A stretch of 36,143 bases of DNA from Prevotella sp. (GTDB taxonomy: Bacteria > Bacteroidota > Bacteroidia > Bacteroidales > Bacteroidaceae), in the NCBI GenBank assembly GCA_017645905.1, contig JAGCNO010000159.1, forward strand, positions 1-36,143, given 5' to 3'. Below, one piece after another: positions 21,646-29,001 of the stretch. The number at the start of each line of letters is the position of its first letter. Position 1 is the stretch's first letter. Under the pieces are notes generated by a model. That model worked only from the letters and a program-made list of their open reading frames with translations, was not told the origin of the DNA and ran no database searches. The position numbers and the translations under genes are program-made.

Positions 21646-21869
21646 CACCAAAAAAATGGAATAACGCCAACTTTACCATTGTTTAACTTGATTTACACTA
21701 TAAAAGCCAAAGAAAAGCAAGGCCATGCCCTCCTTCCTTTTGGCTTTTGATGCCGTTATTCGTGCACATACCGTTGGCGTTTTGCCGTCCTCGTACGACT
21801 TATTGGCTATGAAAATGTCAAGAAAAATGACAATCTGAAGCACACTCGTCAGAGGCTCTTCCTGCTTCG

Positions 21870-21903
21870 AAACTTGCACAAACCGATCGTTTTGTGCAGG
21901 TTT
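21870..21903 (+). terminator. Terminator-like hairpin with no obvious upstream gene
   Basis: AAACTTGCACAAA pairs with TTTGTGCAGGTTT (12 of 13) around CCGATCGT, followed by a run of T. It could end a small plus-strand RNA transcribed from about 21650-21860, or be a DNA-binding palindrome; the half-site TTGCACAAA recurs at 21919-21927. Confidence 0.35.
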
Positions 21904-22133
21904 TTTACTTCCTGAACCTTGCACAAAATAAGGAATCTGTGCAGAAATAACAGCAAAAATGTCAGTTTTTAACAATCGTTCACTTCTCAAACGGCGAAAA
22001 TGCCCCGAACTGCTTGCCTGCCGGAAGCGCATATCTATACACCGTGTGCCACAAAAAATACCTGTTTGACGGCATTTTTATGCAATTCGTGTCCGTTTTG
22101 ACTGTCAGTCATCCGGTATGTCTTCCAGAGTTT

Positions 22134-22212
22134 AAGCCGTTCAAACCCATAGAAAGATACGTTCTTTCTCCTGGAAAGATACGTTCTTTCTCCCAGAAAG
22201 GTACGTTTTTTC
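22134..22212 (+). repeat. 22-nt palindromic array D (3 units), variant core
   Basis: Units at 22152-22168, 22174-22190 and 22196-22212, exactly 22 nt apart. The first two read GAAAGATACGTTCTTTC; the third is GAAAGGTACGTTTTTTC. Spacers are TCCTG and TCCCA. The 6-bp arms GAAAGA/TCTTTC are kept while the centre is TACGT instead of ACGGC. An inverted half-unit AAGCCGTTC precedes it at 22134-22142, as in array C, but still has the old core. The array is about 120 nt beyond the stop of the kinase gene 22333-23193. Confidence 0.85.
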
Positions 22213-22332
22213 TCCCAACGTCCCCTAACCAATGTCTGCGTGGCACAATACTCGCGTGTACGAAACTCCCAAAGCTCCTACCTAAGAAAAACGAAGCTAT
22301 GGCGCTGGGGTTGTAAAATATTTTCTTGCGGT

Positions 22333-23193
22333 CTATACTTTCTTGGCGGGGATGGTGAAGGTGAAAGTGGTTCCCTGCCCGGGCTGTGAGGTGAAGGTGA
22401 GCTTTCCGCCGTGCTTGTTCTCAATGATGTCGCGGGTGATGGCCATGCCGAGGCCGGTTCCCTCGCCGACGGGCTTGGTGGTGAAAAAGTTCTCGTAGAG
22501 GCGCTCCTTCACCTCGGGTGTCATGCCTATGCCGTTGTCGGCAATAGTGACAGTAATAAAGGTCTGAGGTCTAAGGTCTGAGGTCTGAAGTCCTTGTTCT
22601 GAGGTCAGGAAGACCTTGACGTCGACGTGTGGCTGGTAGTCGGGTGGGGCGGTCTGCTGTTTCTGCCAGACGGCGTAGCAGGCGTTGTTCATAAGGTTGA
22701 GGACGGCGCGGCTGAGGTCCTGGGGTATGACCATGAGGGGTGGCAGCTGCTCCTGGTAGTCCTCGCTGATGCTGATGTTGAAGCCCTTGTAGTTGGCGCG
22801 CATGGCGTGGTAGGAGAGCCAGACGTACTCCTTGACGAGGTGTGCGACGTCGGTGGGCAGGAACTCGTTGTCCTTGCCGCGTGAGACGAGGAGTATGCCG
22901 TGGATGATGCTGATGGCACGCTCGCCGTGCTCCACGATGCGGGACATGTTGTCCTTGAGGTCGGAGACGATGTCGTCGAGCTCTTCGCGGTCGGCGGCGG
23001 GCAGGGCGTCCTCGTTGTCGGCGACGATGTCGGTGAGGTCGGAGAGTAGCTTCGACGACATCTTGCTGAAGTTGATGACGAAGTTCAGCGGGTTTTGTAT
23101 TTCGTGTGCGATGCCGGCGCTGAGCATGCCCAGCGAGGCGAGCTTCTCCTGCTGGCGGAGGCGCTGCTGAAGGGATTCTACTTGCTTTTCCAT
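22333..23193 (-). CDS. Soluble histidine kinase with intact His box
   Basis: A 286-residue cytoplasmic kinase with no membrane segment or sensor domain. A short coiled coil (MEKQVESLQQRLRQQEKLAS) leads into the HisKA box AGIAHEIQNPLNFV with His30. The catalytic ATP-binding domain shows the N box (NLMNNACYA, Asn170), G1 (DNGIGM, 219-224), F box (FFTTKP) and G2 (GTGLGM, 245-250). Residues about 197-212 (TSEQGLQTSDLRPQTF) sit in the loop before ITVTIADNG and are encoded by a GAGGTCTGAGGTCTAAGG-type word (22561-22600). It overlaps the end of the propeller sensor gene by 16 nt and carries the phospho-accepting His that the sensor lacks. No response regulator lies nearby. Confidence 0.9.
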   Translation of the reverse strand: MEKQVESLQQRLRQQEKLASLGMLSAGIAHEIQNPLNFVINFSKMSSKLLSDLTDIVADNEDALPAADREELDDIVSDLKDNMSRIVEHGERAISIIHGILLVSRGKDNEFLPTDVAHLVKEYVWLSYHAMRANYKGFNISISEDYQEQLPPLMVIPQDLSRAVLNLMNNACYAVWQKQQTAPPDYQPHVDVKVFLTSEQGLQTSDLRPQTFITVTIADNGIGMTPEVKERLYENFFTTKPVGEGTGLGMAITRDIIENKHGGKLTFTSQPGQGTTFTFTIPAKKV

Positions 23194-26138
23194 GTCGGGG
23201 AGCTTATTGGTAGTGTGATTGTAAATTCGGTGTATTCTCCTTTTACGGAGTGTACGGTGACGTCGCCGCCGTGATTCTGAACGATTTCCCGGCTGATGTA
23301 GAGTCCTACGCCGGATGCCTCGCCTGTGGTCTTGGTGGTGAAGAAGGGGTCGAAGATACGGTCTATGATGGCGCTCTCTATTCCCGTTCCGTTGTCGTGG
23401 ACGATGATGACGGCAGTCCCCTCGGTGGTCTTCAGTTCCAGCCTTACCTCTGGTTGATAAGGGGTGAGCGGTGAGGGGTGAGGGTTGAGAGGTTTGAGGT
23501 CTGAGATCATTCTTTGGTCTTTCTTGACGACTGCATAGACGGCGTTGCGCAGCATGCTCATGACGGTCATGCTCAGCAGCTCGGCGTTTCCCTTGATGCG
23601 GACGTCGGCGGCGGGCAGGGTGAAGTGTGTGCTGATGTTGTGGGCGGAAATCTCCTTCTCGTAGTATTTATGGAGCATCTGCTCGTTCTGGCGCAGCATG
23701 TCGGTGAGGCTCATGTCATGCTGTCCGCCGGTGCGGTCCTTGAGCATCTCTTCCATAGCCTTGAGGACGCGCGAGGTGTTGGCGCCATGCTCTCCGACCT
23801 TCTGCAGGTTGCCCTTCAGCATGCCGAGCACCTCGATGGTGTCGTCGTAGTTGTCGGGGCTGATGTGCTCCTTCTCGTCCTCAATGTTGGCGATGACATC
23901 TTTGACGAGGTTTTCTGAGAGCTTTGCGAAGTTGTTGATGTAGTTCAGGGGGTTGAGTATTCGGTCTATGAGTCCCTGTGTGAGCTTACCCACGGTGGCC
24001 ATCTTCTCCTGTCGCACCAGCTCGTGCTGTGCCTCGACGAGGTCGGCCGTACGCTCCTGCACTACGGTCTCCAAGTGGTGCTTGTCTTTCTCTAACCGGT
24101 AGAGCCTGAAGCGCATGAGGGCGTAGCCGATGGCCGCGATAACGAGGACGTAGAGCAGCTGCATGTACCAACGCCGGTACAGGGGTGGCATGATGCTGAA
24201 GTCGATGCCCACGATGTCTGACAACCGCCCGTAGGCGTCGCGTGCCTGCACCTCGAAGTGGAAGTCGCCGTAGGTGAGGTTGCTGTACTCCTCGAAGGTC
24301 AGGTCCTCCCAGGCGCTCCAGTTTCCGCCGTTCAGGCGTGTGCGGTATTGTGTGGCGAGCAGCAGCGATGGGCAGTCGATGGAGTAGTCGAAGACGATGT
24401 GGTGCTCGTTGCTGGCCAGTTCGGGCAGCTTGTCGGGCATCGGGCCGTAGCCTCCCCAGATGATGCTGTCGCCGTGAAGCCTTACGGAGCGCACCAGGAG
24501 CCGGGGCTTGACGGTGAAGGTGGGGTCTTCATAGTTGTCGTTTGCGATGAAGAGGCCTTTGTCGCCGCCCATCCACAAGTGGCTGTCGCGGCGCATCATG
24601 GCCCGTACGGAGTAGTCCATGAGGGGATAGACCATCTGTGACAGGTGCTCCTCGAGGGTGCTGTCCTTCATGGCATAGAGACTGTGCCCCTTGTTGTCGG
24701 TGAGCCACAGCAGTCCCTCGTCGTCGGCATAGGAGAAGAGCGGGTAGGGGAAGGGCTTCTTGTCGTTGGCCGCCACCGACATCACACGCCCCTTGTAGCT
24801 GACGAGGGAGCGAATCTCGTCGAGTGAGGAGTGAGGAGTGAGGGGTGAGGGGTGAGGAGTGAGGAGTGATGAGTGAGGTGCAGTCCAGATACTACCGTAG
24901 AGGTTTTGCAGCCAGAGCGTTCCTTCGTCGTCGGTCACCATGCTCACGACCTTCTCTGTGTCCCAAAGCGTCCGGCGTTGGAGGGCATTTACACTCCCTG
25001 CCGGCCCGTTGGTGTTCAGGTATACGCCGTCCATCTCTCCACTGAGGAAGGCGCCGTTGTCGAGGGGCATCACTGAGAGTGAGCCTGTCACGGTGAGACG
25101 GTTCACTCTGTGGTCTGGCAGTATGGCGTAGATTCCGTCGATGCTGGCGGCCAGCAGACGGTCTCTCTGTCGTTTCAGCTGCCAGCAGGCGAGTGATATT
25201 TCCATTACCGGCACGAAGTGTTTTCCCTGCAGGCGGTAGAGCCCGCTCTGTGTGCCTACGTAGATGTCGTTGCCGAGCGTTTCCATGCAGCGCACCTCTC
25301 CTCGCAGTCCTTCGTTGTGGGTGAAGCGTGAGTAGATGGATGGGAAGGCTATGGCGAAGATGCCGTTGTCGGTGGCTCCCCAGAGCAGTCCGTGACCGTT
25401 GTAAGCCAGTCGCACCACGTTGTCGGAACAGAGGCCATTGGCCTGACTGATGCGGCAGAACTCAGTGCCGTCGCTGGTGGCGAGAATGACTCCCTCGCCG
25501 TTGGTGGCGATGGCCTTTACGCCGCCTTCCAGCGTGACCTCCTGATTGATGTATGCCTCGAGGCTGGTGTCCCTGCCTTGACGTTCGGACAACGGTTTCT
25601 TGATGGTGAGCGTCAGTGTGCTGTCGGTGACGATGTATTCGCTTCCGTCGCTGACGAGAGCGTGGACCTCGTTGTCCGCTTCCCAAAATTGCAGCACCTC
25701 GCCGTTCACGCTCAAGGGGATCAAAGTGCTGGAGGGGGGGTGCAATCCCCGACCGATGGCCTTCAGGCAGAGGATGCCGTCGTCGGTGTTGGCGAGGCGA
25801 CCGATGTAGTTGTATCCTCCGGTCCAGAGTGTTCCCTTGGAGTCGCGGAAGAGCGACGTCACACGGGTGATGCCTGGTGTGTGGATGATGCGCCACGTTG
25901 CCTGGTCGTAGTAGAGCAGTCCCTCGAAGTTGGCGACGTAGACGATGCCGTTATCGTCGGTGACGATGTCGAAGTTCTGGTTGTGGGCCTTGTACTCTGT
26001 GGAGGGGAAGTTTTGGAAGAAGGGTATGCCTTGGGCGTGGAGATTGAGGATAGAAGATTGAAGATTGAAGATTGCTGCGCACAGCAAGAACTGGCGCAGG
26101 AGTGTATTCTGGCATATATCCTTCAACAGGCGAATCAT
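23178..26138 (-). CDS. Propeller/Y_Y_Y sensor kinase lacking the phospho-acceptor His
   Basis: A 986-residue inner-membrane protein from the ATG at 26138, chosen over an upstream in-frame ATG because it begins a signal-peptide-like segment and lies 5 nt after the preceding stop. The periplasmic part has regulator-propeller repeats (GTLWTGGYNYIGRL, GLLWGATDNGIFAI, DIYVGTQSGLYRL, LWMGGDKGLFIA) and a Y_Y_Y domain (QYRTRLNGGNWSAWEDL). A membrane helix is at about 656-675, followed by a coiled coil. The dimerisation box reads TQGLIDRILNPLNYINN, with Asp725 where His is expected (AHE replaced by IDR). The ATP-binding boxes look complete: MLRNAVYAV, HDNGTGIE, FDPFFTTK and GEASGVGLYI. Low-complexity words encode FNLQSSILNLHA in the signal region, TPHPSPLTPHSS in the propeller and SDLKPLNPHPSPLTP in the catalytic domain. 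Confidence 0.88.
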   Translation of the reverse strand: MIRLLKDICQNTLLRQFLLCAAIFNLQSSILNLHAQGIPFFQNFPSTEYKAHNQNFDIVTDDNGIVYVANFEGLLYYDQATWRIIHTPGITRVTSLFRDSKGTLWTGGYNYIGRLANTDDGILCLKAIGRGLHPPSSTLIPLSVNGEVLQFWEADNEVHALVSDGSEYIVTDSTLTLTIKKPLSERQGRDTSLEAYINQEVTLEGGVKAIATNGEGVILATSDGTEFCRISQANGLCSDNVVRLAYNGHGLLWGATDNGIFAIAFPSIYSRFTHNEGLRGEVRCMETLGNDIYVGTQSGLYRLQGKHFVPVMEISLACWQLKRQRDRLLAASIDGIYAILPDHRVNRLTVTGSLSVMPLDNGAFLSGEMDGVYLNTNGPAGSVNALQRRTLWDTEKVVSMVTDDEGTLWLQNLYGSIWTAPHSSLLTPHPSPLTPHSSLDEIRSLVSYKGRVMSVAANDKKPFPYPLFSYADDEGLLWLTDNKGHSLYAMKDSTLEEHLSQMVYPLMDYSVRAMMRRDSHLWMGGDKGLFIANDNYEDPTFTVKPRLLVRSVRLHGDSIIWGGYGPMPDKLPELASNEHHIVFDYSIDCPSLLLATQYRTRLNGGNWSAWEDLTFEEYSNLTYGDFHFEVQARDAYGRLSDIVGIDFSIMPPLYRRWYMQLLYVLVIAAIGYALMRFRLYRLEKDKHHLETVVQERTADLVEAQHELVRQEKMATVGKLTQGLIDRILNPLNYINNFAKLSENLVKDVIANIEDEKEHISPDNYDDTIEVLGMLKGNLQKVGEHGANTSRVLKAMEEMLKDRTGGQHDMSLTDMLRQNEQMLHKYYEKEISAHNISTHFTLPAADVRIKGNAELLSMTVMSMLRNAVYAVVKKDQRMISDLKPLNPHPSPLTPYQPEVRLELKTTEGTAVIIVHDNGTGIESAIIDRIFDPFFTTKTTGEASGVGLYISREIVQNHGGDVTVHSVKGEYTEFTITLPISSPTWKSK

Positions 26139-26143
26139 ATTTT

Positions 26144-27715
26144 TCACTCTTTTATTTTCACGTATGGAATATCCTTGCCCACATAGTAGTCCCACTCCTC
26201 TTGGGTAAGGTTACGTTTCAGCTTGTCGTGTATCTTCTCGGCCATGATGAACGGGTCGATGAGCGTCTCGGAGAGGTTTCCGTTGATGTCGCCGGTCCAG
26301 ATGTACTTCATGGTTTCGTCGAAGGTAAAGCTGATGATCCACTGCCTGGTGTCTAAGACGGTGATGGGTACAATCTTCTGCTGTGTGAAAGGCCAGAAGC
26401 GCACGGTACCGTCATAGCTGGTGGAGTAGAGGCGGTTGCCGTCGAACTTCACTCTCGTCACTCGGCTGCCGTGGCCTACGAGCCGGTTTACGTTACCTTT
26501 GTCGTCGACAATGAGGATGACGCCGTCCTGGGTACCGAAGGCCTCGTAGCCGTTCCTCCAGTTGTAGGTGTACGACGCTATGGGCTGAACGTTGAAGGGC
26601 AGCTTCTTCTGTACTACCTTTGTCGCCCCGTTGTCGGCGGTGTAGGCATTTCCCTGCTTGTCGAATAGCAGCAGCTGGCGGTCGTCCTCGCCTGCCACAG
26701 TGGTGGTGAATGGCAGTGACAGGCGTCTCATCTGGCTCATGGTTGCCGTCTGCAGCAGGTGTACGCTCTGCTGTGCCACCACGAGCAGCTCGCCGTCTGA
26801 ATGGATGAACAGCCGGAAGGGCTTCACGGCCCCTTCTATTATAGTGGTATGCAGGTTGCCATGTTTGCCATACACAAGGTGGCCGGTATGGCTCACGGCG
26901 TAGATTGTCCCATTGTCGTCTATCACCATGTCGCGGAAGTCGTACTGGCTGTTGCTGAAAATGGTCTCGGTGTGCAGCTTGCCGTTTTCGGTCTTGGTGT
27001 GGATGGCTATCTCGCCGTAGGTGCTAACGGTAGCGAAGGAGTGCGATTTCGGTATTCCCCACATCTTCATTACGGCACCTTTTCCCACGTTCCATTTTCT
27101 CATGCTGGTGCTGGTCATGGAAAGGGCCTGGTAGATGAGGGGGTTATAGACATCGCCGCCATACTGGTGGGTGAACTTGTAGGAGGCGTATGCCAGGAGG
27201 TCGGCCAGTTCTGTGTTTCCCGTTGTCTCCTGGGTGGCAGCCTGAGAACCCAGGTTCCTGGCCAAGGCGATGTAGCTCAGTGTATCAGTCATGCGCTTCG
27301 ACTGCTCTGCCTGGGCACGCTGCTGCTCGGCGATGGTGCGCTGCCGCTGTGCCACGTCCGATGCCTCCACGGCCTTACGCTCTGCGGCGATGGCGTTCTG
27401 CCGCTGCTCCTCGGCCACGTGTCGCTGTTGCTCAGCGTTCTGGCGTTCCTCCTCGGCCACCTTGCGCTGCTGTATGGCTTCCTCTCGCTGGCGGTCGCTC
27501 ACAAGTCGCTCCTGGTCGGCAATCTCCTCCATCTGGGCGTTGACGCTCTGCATCACCTCCGACCGGCTCACCTTCTCGGAAAGTTCTTCAAGCTGGGACC
27601 TCAACTCCTCGTTGCGGTCGGCTTCTCGCTGGTAGAGTATGCCGAGGGCCACGGTGCCCGCCGTACTGAGCACCAGTGCCGCTGCTAAAGCTATTGCCAC
27701 GCTTGTCTTTTTCAT
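26144..27715 (-). CDS. Membrane-anchored coiled-coil/WD40-like propeller protein
   Basis: A 523-residue protein, first gene of the kinase operon. An N-terminal membrane anchor (about residues 5-27) is followed by a long Gln/Glu/Arg-rich coiled coil (about 31-145, with repeated EEERQNAEQQRHVAEEQRQNA). Next comes a helical segment, SYIALARNLGSQA...LADLLAYASYKF, of the kind that precedes WD40 domains in some large bacterial signalling proteins. The C-terminal about 330 residues form a beta-propeller, with the clearest WD40-like repeat at VGHGSRVTRVKFDGNRLYSTSYDGTVRFW. The domain probably faces the periplasm. It ends 5 nt before the sensor kinase start, so it is presumably a co-sensor or scaffold for it. 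No catalytic motif was seen, and I do not recognise a named family. Confidence 0.82.
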   Translation of the reverse strand: MKKTSVAIALAAALVLSTAGTVALGILYQREADRNEELRSQLEELSEKVSRSEVMQSVNAQMEEIADQERLVSDRQREEAIQQRKVAEEERQNAEQQRHVAEEQRQNAIAAERKAVEASDVAQRQRTIAEQQRAQAEQSKRMTDTLSYIALARNLGSQAATQETTGNTELADLLAYASYKFTHQYGGDVYNPLIYQALSMTSTSMRKWNVGKGAVMKMWGIPKSHSFATVSTYGEIAIHTKTENGKLHTETIFSNSQYDFRDMVIDDNGTIYAVSHTGHLVYGKHGNLHTTIIEGAVKPFRLFIHSDGELLVVAQQSVHLLQTATMSQMRRLSLPFTTTVAGEDDRQLLLFDKQGNAYTADNGATKVVQKKLPFNVQPIASYTYNWRNGYEAFGTQDGVILIVDDKGNVNRLVGHGSRVTRVKFDGNRLYSTSYDGTVRFWPFTQQKIVPITVLDTRQWIISFTFDETMKYIWTGDINGNLSETLIDPFIMAEKIHDKLKRNLTQEEWDYYVGKDIPYVKIKE

Positions 27716-27725
27716 AATATGCGTG

Positions 27726-27733
27726 CAAAGTTA
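27726..27733 (-). promoter_or_regulatory. -7 box TAACTTTG of the kinase operon
   Basis: Minus-strand TAACTTTG fits TAnnTTTG and is 10 nt from the ATG at 27715. It would drive the three-gene signalling operon with a very short leader. Confidence 0.65.
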
Positions 27734-27817
27734 CGAAGAAAATGTGAAACACCAAAGGGAAGCCGTTATTTTTTCAAAAAAACGCTTCTTTGGTTTTGCT
27801 TTTATGCAGATAATGCG

Positions 27818-27825
27818 TATCTTTG
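27818..27825 (+). promoter_or_regulatory. -7 box TATCTTTG of the metallophosphoesterase gene
   Basis: TATCTTTG fits TAnnTTTG and is 8 nt from the ATG at 27834. It is divergent from the kinase-operon box, 84 nt away. Confidence 0.65.
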
Positions 27826-27833
27826 CACAAATT

Positions 27834-28919
27834 ATGTGGATGATTATCTTCTTTCTGCTGCCCTTGCTGGGCCTTGCCTATTGCGGTTGGCATGTATGGG
27901 CGCTGTTGCCGCTGCCTCGCTTGTGGCGGGCGATTATTGTGGGCCTGTGCATTGGGTCGTTCCTGCTGATGTTCCTAAACCTTAGTCGGCAGACAGACCG
28001 CATGCCGCTGTGGGTGGCCCGGTTGTGCTACGACGTGGGCAACTCCAGTCTCTTTGTCATGCTCTACTTGGTCATCATCTTTCTGGTGCTCGATCTGGGA
28101 CGGCTTGTAAGGCTGGTGCCTGGAGCGTGGCTGCACCATAATTTCTATACCTCGGTCATCTTGATAGTCGGACTGTTCTTCATCTTCCTGCTGGGCAACA
28201 TGAACTACCGCCACAAGGTGCGAGAGGAGCTGCAGGTGACCACCACGAAGTCCTTCTCTCGGCCCCTGCGTCTCGTCATGGCCAGCGATTTGCATCTGGG
28301 CTACCATAATCCTCGCCGTGAGCTGGCCCGCTGGGTGGACATGATTAACGCCGAGCAGCCCGACGTGGTGCTCATCGCCGGCGATATCATCGACATGAGC
28401 ATGCGGCCGCTCGTGGAGGAGCGCATGGCCGAGGAGTTCCACCGTCTGCAGGCTCCTGTCTATGCCTGCTTAGGCAATCACGAGTATTTCTCTGGCGGGC
28501 AGCGAGCCATGCAGTTCTACCAGGATGCAGGCATCCACCTGCTGCGCGACAGCTGTGCCGAGGTGGGCAGCCTGCTCATCATCGGTCGTGACGACCGCAT
28601 GAACCCTCACCGCAAGCCGTTAGAGGGAATCCTTCCTGCCGATCATGCTTCTCACTTCACCATCGTCCTCGACCACCAGCCCTACCACTTGGAGGAGGCC
28701 GAGCAGTCAGGTATCGATTTCCAGCTGAGCGGCCATACCCACCGAGGGCAGGTGTGGCCCATTTCGTGGATTACCGACCACGTCTACGAGTGCTCACACG
28801 GTTCCTGGCAGCGTGGGCAGACCCGTTACTACGTCTCTTCGGGCATAGGCATTTGGGGCGGAAAGTTCCGCATCGGCACACAGTCGGAGTACGTCGTGCT
28901 GCAAATTACACATATTTGA
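27834..28919 (+). CDS. Membrane-anchored calcineurin-like metallophosphoesterase
   Basis: A 361-residue protein with about four N-terminal membrane helices (from IIFFLLPLLGLAYCGW through SVILIVGLFFIFLLGN, ending near residue 122), then a YkuE-like phosphoesterase domain. Metal-binding motifs are visible: SDLHLG (about 150), AGDIID, LGNHEY (about 216), and SGHTHRGQ (about 300). The open frame extends upstream, but the ATG at 27834 (or 27840) follows the promoter box directly and starts the first membrane helix, so the longer version is rejected. Members hydrolyse phosphodiesters such as UDP-diacylglucosamine or other lipid-linked substrates; the substrate here is unknown. Confidence 0.9.
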   Translation: MWMIIFFLLPLLGLAYCGWHVWALLPLPRLWRAIIVGLCIGSFLLMFLNLSRQTDRMPLWVARLCYDVGNSSLFVMLYLVIIFLVLDLGRLVRLVPGAWLHHNFYTSVILIVGLFFIFLLGNMNYRHKVREELQVTTTKSFSRPLRLVMASDLHLGYHNPRRELARWVDMINAEQPDVVLIAGDIIDMSMRPLVEERMAEEFHRLQAPVYACLGNHEYFSGGQRAMQFYQDAGIHLLRDSCAEVGSLLIIGRDDRMNPHRKPLEGILPADHASHFTIVLDHQPYHLEEAEQSGIDFQLSGHTHRGQVWPISWITDHVYECSHGSWQRGQTRYYVSSGIGIWGGKFRIGTQSEYVVLQITHI

Positions 28920-28963
28920 TAATATATGAAACATACGATGTAGGCGGGTCGCTTTTTCCGCCG

Positions 28964-28971
28964 TATCTTTG
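28964..28971 (+). promoter_or_regulatory. -7 box TATCTTTG upstream of the carboxylesterase gene
   Basis: TATCTTTG fits TAnnTTTG and is 30 nt from the ATG at 29002. It probably drives the esterase and GH8 genes together (15-nt gap between them). Confidence 0.65.
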
Positions 28972-29001
28972 CGGCAAAATGTCTTTTAACCCCCAATAAT
29001 T

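Larger units (their letters stand above)
21633..22332. other. 700-bp interval with structured repeats, no convincing gene
   Basis: It contains 10-bp perfect arms AAAAGCCAAA (21702-21711) and TTTGGCTTTT (21739-21748). A second inverted pair with 12 of 13 positions matching (21870-21882 and 21891-21903) has an 8-nt loop and is followed by a T-run on the plus strand, terminator-like. A three-unit 22-nt array (22152-22212) follows. A 119-codon minus-strand frame (21673-22032) contains a diverged 15-codon tandem repeat (AQIPYFVQGSGSKKP / AQNDRFVQVSKQEEP) but has no domain, promoter box or signal peptide. I regard it as probably non-coding. Confidence 0.5.

Noticed and set aside
21673-22032. 119-codon minus-strand frame in the lptD-kinase interval
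   Set aside because: No domain, promoter box or export signal; the internal 15-codon repeat coincides with inverted DNA repeats, so it is described as structured non-coding DNA with low certainty.
24821-24878. Frameshift or assembly error in the propeller kinase because of the GTGAGGAGTGAGG tract
   Set aside because: The frame stays open on both sides and the same type of word occurs in frame in other genes, so a genuine insertion is more likely.
25392-26186. 264-codon plus-strand frame opposite the propeller sensor
   Set aside because: Antisense shadow; ends inside the repeat word and signal-peptide region of the real gene.
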